Source of the DNA: Metaphire vulgaris | Lineage: Eukaryota; Annelida; Clitellata; Crassiclitellata; Megascolecidae | NCBI GenBank assembly: GCA_018105865.1 | Contig: CM030834.1 | Coordinates: 19,295,219 to 19,359,218 of the forward strand | Reading direction: 5' to 3' | Length of the DNA: 64,000 nucleotides | Shown here: positions 60,294 through 64,000 of the stretch, one piece after another | Numbering within the stretch: position 1 is the first letter of the stretch | How the letters are laid out: each line of letters begins with the position of its first letter | Translations under genes and position numbers: made by a program | Notes under the pieces: generated by a model | Seen by the model: only the letters and a program-made list of their open reading frames with translations | The model's database searches: none | Told to the model about the DNA's origin: nothing

Positions 60294-61065
60294 GTAGTAT
60301 TAATTTAAAGTTTGCCATTATCCAGTTCATTCAAAATCTTGTGTCATCTGTTTCTATAGCATCTATTTTAGAACTATGCACATTGCACATAAGTGAGTGA
60401 TGCAGTTTAGAAGATTTAAGATATTGTAGTCAAAATCCTGGCTGTTGCACGAGCCAATCGATATTTAACACATTTCAAAACTGTTGTTGATTCTGCACCT
60501 TCAGTAATTGGGACTCTGTTGAAACCTTTTCAGCTTGGAAAGTCACCAAAGCAATGCCTACAGCTTGGTAACGATCCTTCAATCCCCAATGATTGCCATG
60601 TTCTAAGAACTGCCTTTTTTGAATGCAAACGATCAATGGTAATTTATCAGTCACTTAATAAATATAGGCCTAATGTACTTTTGCTATGTTCCTGGACATA
60701 TTAAATGTACTCTAGTTGTTCATCTATTTTGTAAGAAATAAGCATTAGTGAGCTTCACTTGTAATGTAATGCTATGCAGGCATGGAGCTGTTTTATTCTT
60801 TTGATCAAATATAATAATGACAAAATTATGAACTAAATATTTTTGCAAATAGTGATTAATTATATCATTGTTGAAATAGTTGGAAGCCAATTTGTCACGA
60901 AACCTATTGTTCGAAATAAAATGGTTAAAGTTAAATAAGTAAAATAAGTGATAAAATATCAGTTGCATTTGTAACAAATTGTGCTATGCATTTTAAATGT
61001 TTCTTTTAACTATTTCTTTGCAGCTTGACATGAGAACAAGATTTAGAGGACGAAAAGGTTACTAA
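60183..61065 (+). CDS. COA5: Cytochrome c oxidase assembly factor 5 (PET191 family), three exons
   Basis: The exons are 60183-60293, 60534-60638 and 61024-61065, all joined in phase 0, giving 85 residues and TAA. The protein opens MPKYYEEASEDDKPKRSCDG, carries CDGLREDLKTC and CHVLRTAFFEC (each C-X9-C), KSPKQC between them, and ends RFRGRKGY. All of these match the COA5/PET191 family as I know it. COA5 is a twin-CX9C protein of the mitochondrial intermembrane space needed for complex IV assembly; its cysteines form disulfides after Mia40-dependent import, and no cleavable presequence is expected or seen. The loop between the third and fourth motif cysteines (LQLGNDPSIPND) looks longer than in vertebrates. 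Borders are AAG|GTAGTA, TTTTCAG, ATG|GTAATT and TTTGCAG. Confidence 0.95.
60534..60638 (+). CDS. COA5: COA5 exon 2
   Basis: 35 codons, LGKSPKQC to KRSM, between acceptor CCTTTTCAG and donor ATG|GTAATT. It has Cys45 and the second CX9C motif (Cys58 and Cys68). Confidence 0.95.
61024..61065 (+). CDS. COA5: COA5 exon 3
   Basis: LDMRTRFRGRKGY and a TAA stop after acceptor TTCTTTGCAG. This short conserved C-terminal exon is typical of the family. Confidence 0.95.
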   Translation, partial: LDMRTRFRGRKGY

Positions 61066-61222
61066 GAATATGAAGCAAACACTAATTGACAGTATTCTGA
61101 ATGGACACCTCTGGAACAATTTTCTTTTTGTGCCTGGAGAGCAGAATATAAGTAATATAACAAATATCAAGTTTGGCTTTTGTATTGTGCTTTGTCATTT
61201 AATTTTACTGCTTTATTCAATT

Positions 61223-61228
61223 AATAAA
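61223..61228 (+). terminator. Candidate COA5 polyadenylation signal
   Basis: AATAAA lies about 160 nt after the COA5 stop, a plausible 3' UTR length. Other hexamers occur farther on. Confidence 0.4.
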
Positions 61229-61229
61229 G

Positions 61230-62245
61230 ACACTAAAGGAAAGTTTGTTTTCAGCAAAACTGGGTGTCAGCCTAGTTTACAAGACAACTAGCATATATGT
61301 AATGCTTGCATATGGCAACACTATTGTTGCTTTTTTGCATAGATGCAGTGATTTAGTTAGCAAGAGTTCTTGCCATGTGGACCCATGGCTGTATGTTGTA
61401 TTAGAGGCACACATTTTTAAAACTGTGACATTAAATCAGATGTGACTTTATACTGAGCCACAGTACAGTACTTGCAACAGTACAATTTGGAAGAAATAGC
61501 TAAGGACAGAAAACTTAGAGATGTCATGGAGAAGTTGATAGCTGGACACAGCTGGAGGACAAAGATCTGACCTAACCTTAAATGTTATGTTTCTTTCAAA
61601 TAATCCCCAATCCGCTTTTTACTTGATGACTGAAAACAATAACCGCTGTTTATTTCTTATTTATGGCCTTACTTTTCTAGTTTATTTTGAAAGAAAATGG
61701 TATTGAATAGAAAAGCAACACCATGTCTAAAACTAAGCTTTATCTGCCTTAATAGTGAATTAAATACAATGCAACAAAAGTTGAAAATGTAATGCAAATC
61801 CATGGAAAATTATAACTGGCTAAATTAACCTATTTAACCATGTTGCAACACCATGGTAGACAGTGAAAATCATCATAAAATATTCTATAAATATATAAAC
61901 TTGACTTGATTTAACAATTCCATTAAAGCAATTCAAATGTAAATGATGTAGCTTTTAAGAAGCATTCTATAGTATAGTATAATATATAAATATGGACATA
62001 TCCCATAATAATTTAATAAACTATTACTAATGAAGTACATACATCGGTAAATTTCAAATATTTAGAATAATAATTCTTGCAGTAAATTAGCTATACTCTA
62101 AAGATCACTCATGCAAAAAATCTATACAGTGGACAACACTTAACTTTTGAAACCAAAAATTTGAATTTTAATTGTTTAGCTAAAATATTACTATATAATT
62201 ATATATATTATTTATATATAAATAAATTAAGTATCCTATTTCAAG

Positions 62246-62315
<70 letters not shown>

Positions 62316-63876
62316 TAATCAGCATCAACTTTGCAAATAGCTCAATAGAAATTTTGTCATATCAGTGCCTTAAACCAAATATATTTAAATACATGAACTA
62401 TGAACATCAAGTTAATAAGAAACAAAAAATGTAAAATAATTCATCAAGGGTGCTCCATGTATGAAACACATCAAAGGTAAATTGTGGCTTACTCTTGAGG
62501 CAGTTCACATATAATTACAAGAATGTACTGTAGTTATGACATACACCTACAAAATCAGTAGCTTCACAAGCTTATTTAAACCATTTTGCTGTATATTTAC
62601 TTAAATTAGGGGAGTGTACCAGAAAGAAATAATTATAATTATCAAGCAATACTAATACTGCATTATAACTCACGAAAAGACTGCAGTAGCTTTCAGAAAT
62701 GCTGAATAAGACGGCAAATAGTTAAACATCTTGGATTTAACAAGTTTAAAGCCCAATATAATTCAAGCCTATTATTAACTATTTAATATTCTACTTATTA
62801 TTTATTATTAATTGCAGAACTATTACGTACAACTCTCAAGTTTGATATCTTCTGCAGTCCAAAGTAAACATTCTTATGGTATGAAAGTTGTTGCAAAAAC
62901 CATTGCATAATGATACAATAAATATAATTTATAACGATGCTTCCAAACCACACTGAAAAGCAAACAGCTCTTATGATTAAAATCAGAACCAGGTTTGGTC
63001 CTGGGAGTGCTAATATTGTTCCCTTGAATTAGCTTAGGTGTCAACCAACTGAAAAATTACACAAATGATTGCAAAGTCAAATGCTGTCTCTGAAATCTGC
63101 AATTATTAAATAAAAACAGTCAAGTTGCAACTTATTTTAATGAAAACCAACAGTGCTATCAACTATTGTTTTAAATGCCCTTAATGACATTTGTGAGTTC
63201 ATCTTTTGCAAAACAGTGTAATAAATACTCTAAAATGCAAAATATCCTCAAAAATCATACAAATGTCAATTCAAGTCCCACATGGAAGAAAAAGTGCTTT
63301 ATTTCTGAACTATTGTCATTTTGTCATTGGTAGGGATTTGTTCAATTTCAGCACCATTATGAATGTCTAACATTTTCAACAGTAAAGTTCATACTGCTCA
63401 GGAACAAAACAAGCATGGATTGATATTCTAATAAAAAATATTTTAAAAAGCAAGTTTAATTTAATCAATTTACGATGATGCAATCAGTTTATCGCCACAT
63501 ACATAATGAGCAAAATCAATGAATGCAAATCAATAGATATACTTATAAAATTAACCTAGAAGAGTCCTATTATAATAGTAAAGTTAACTGACAGCCACAT
63601 GTTCCATGATATTTACTACTCCGATGCCTGAGATCCTTTAAAATGTCTACTGAGTATATAATGTATTCCTGTTAACAATGAAGTTGGAAAGGCTGTGAAC
63701 CTAAAACAACAAAACACCATCATTTTCAAATGATTTTTTAAAAAATTGCACACTGTACAGTGTAAACCTTCAAAAATTCTGTTTTCTATAAATAGATTCC
63801 AATGCCTGATAGAAACATCACATTAAACACAAGACCTCAGGAGTGTAGATTTTATATACTTGTATATCTGTTAGGG
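61230..63876. other. AT-rich stretch with no recognisable gene
   Basis: I found no exon, RNA gene or element with clear borders. A long TA array occupies about 62249-62308. Confidence 0.5.
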
Positions 63877-64000
63877 GAAACCAGAGGGGAAAGGATCTAA
63901 ACAAAGACTGAAAAGATGATGGGTGGATGGACTGGAAGAAGAAGATCTGAACATGGCAGGACTGAATTTCAACGGAAAAGCTGACGGAAGACACCAAATG
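63877..64000 (+). pseudogene. LINE ORF2 3' end, running off the window
   Basis: The frame reads GKPEGKGSKQRLKR, a stop, then WVDGLEEEDLNMAGLNFNGK and ADGRHQM. The sequence G-x-P-x-x-x-x-x-x-R-x-x-x-W-x-DG-x-E-x-DL is the usual closing segment of LINE ORF2 proteins. A TGA interrupts it. Confidence 0.6.

Overview
The window is nuclear DNA of a bilaterian animal, most likely a marine invertebrate; I cannot name the phylum. The evidence is spliced genes with GT-AG introns, very abundant microsatellites, a tRNA-derived SINE, decayed LINEs, many hAT-type MITEs and an LTR retrotransposon. There are no operons, bacterial genes or CRISPR arrays.

Three genes can be supported. (1) On the minus strand, 22686 to 14230, eight exons join in perfect phase into a cwf21-domain / Arg-Ser-rich splicing factor of the Srrm2/3/4 family. 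Its last two exons encode a C-terminus that closely resembles the eMIC (enhancer of microexons) region of vertebrate SRRM3/SRRM4. The extreme N-terminal exon is not visible. (2) On the plus strand, 50434-53948, a GC-rich gene encodes a large multi-pass membrane protein I do not recognise. It reads as two long overlapping frames, and removing a candidate 80-nt GT-AG intron (52453-52532) joins them into about 1144 residues. (3) On the plus strand, 60183-61065, a complete three-exon COA5/PET191 gene encodes an 85-residue twin-CX9C cytochrome c oxidase assembly factor.

Layout: 1-12.6 kb is gene-poor, rich in simple repeats and CpG-rich patches, with MITEs and a LINE end. 12.6-23.4 kb is AT-rich and holds the Srrm2/3/4 gene; its introns carry MITEs, a LINE fragment and a GC-rich minisatellite. 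24197-30774 is an LTR retrotransposon (minus strand) with ATAC target duplications, two LTRs of about 2.05 kb, and only a broken gag-protease inside. 30.8-50 kb is repeat-dominated: several hAT MITE families with 8-bp target duplications, a TA-flanked long-TIR family, a SINE, and a 2-kb tandem duplication (43004-46979). 50.4-54 kb is the membrane-protein gene. 54-60 kb holds microsatellites, including about 100 tandem ATC units, and LINE remnants. 60.1-61.1 kb is COA5, and the last 3 kb is AT-rich with a LINE 3' end at the edge.

The three genes have no evident functional link: splicing, an unknown membrane role, and mitochondrial complex IV assembly. The most noteworthy items are the eMIC-bearing splicing factor, the orphan membrane protein with its possible tiny intron, the gag-only LTR element with hairpin-bearing 62-bp repeats in its LTRs, and a shared internal motif recurring in otherwise different MITEs. 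All calls come from reading the sequence; no database search was run.
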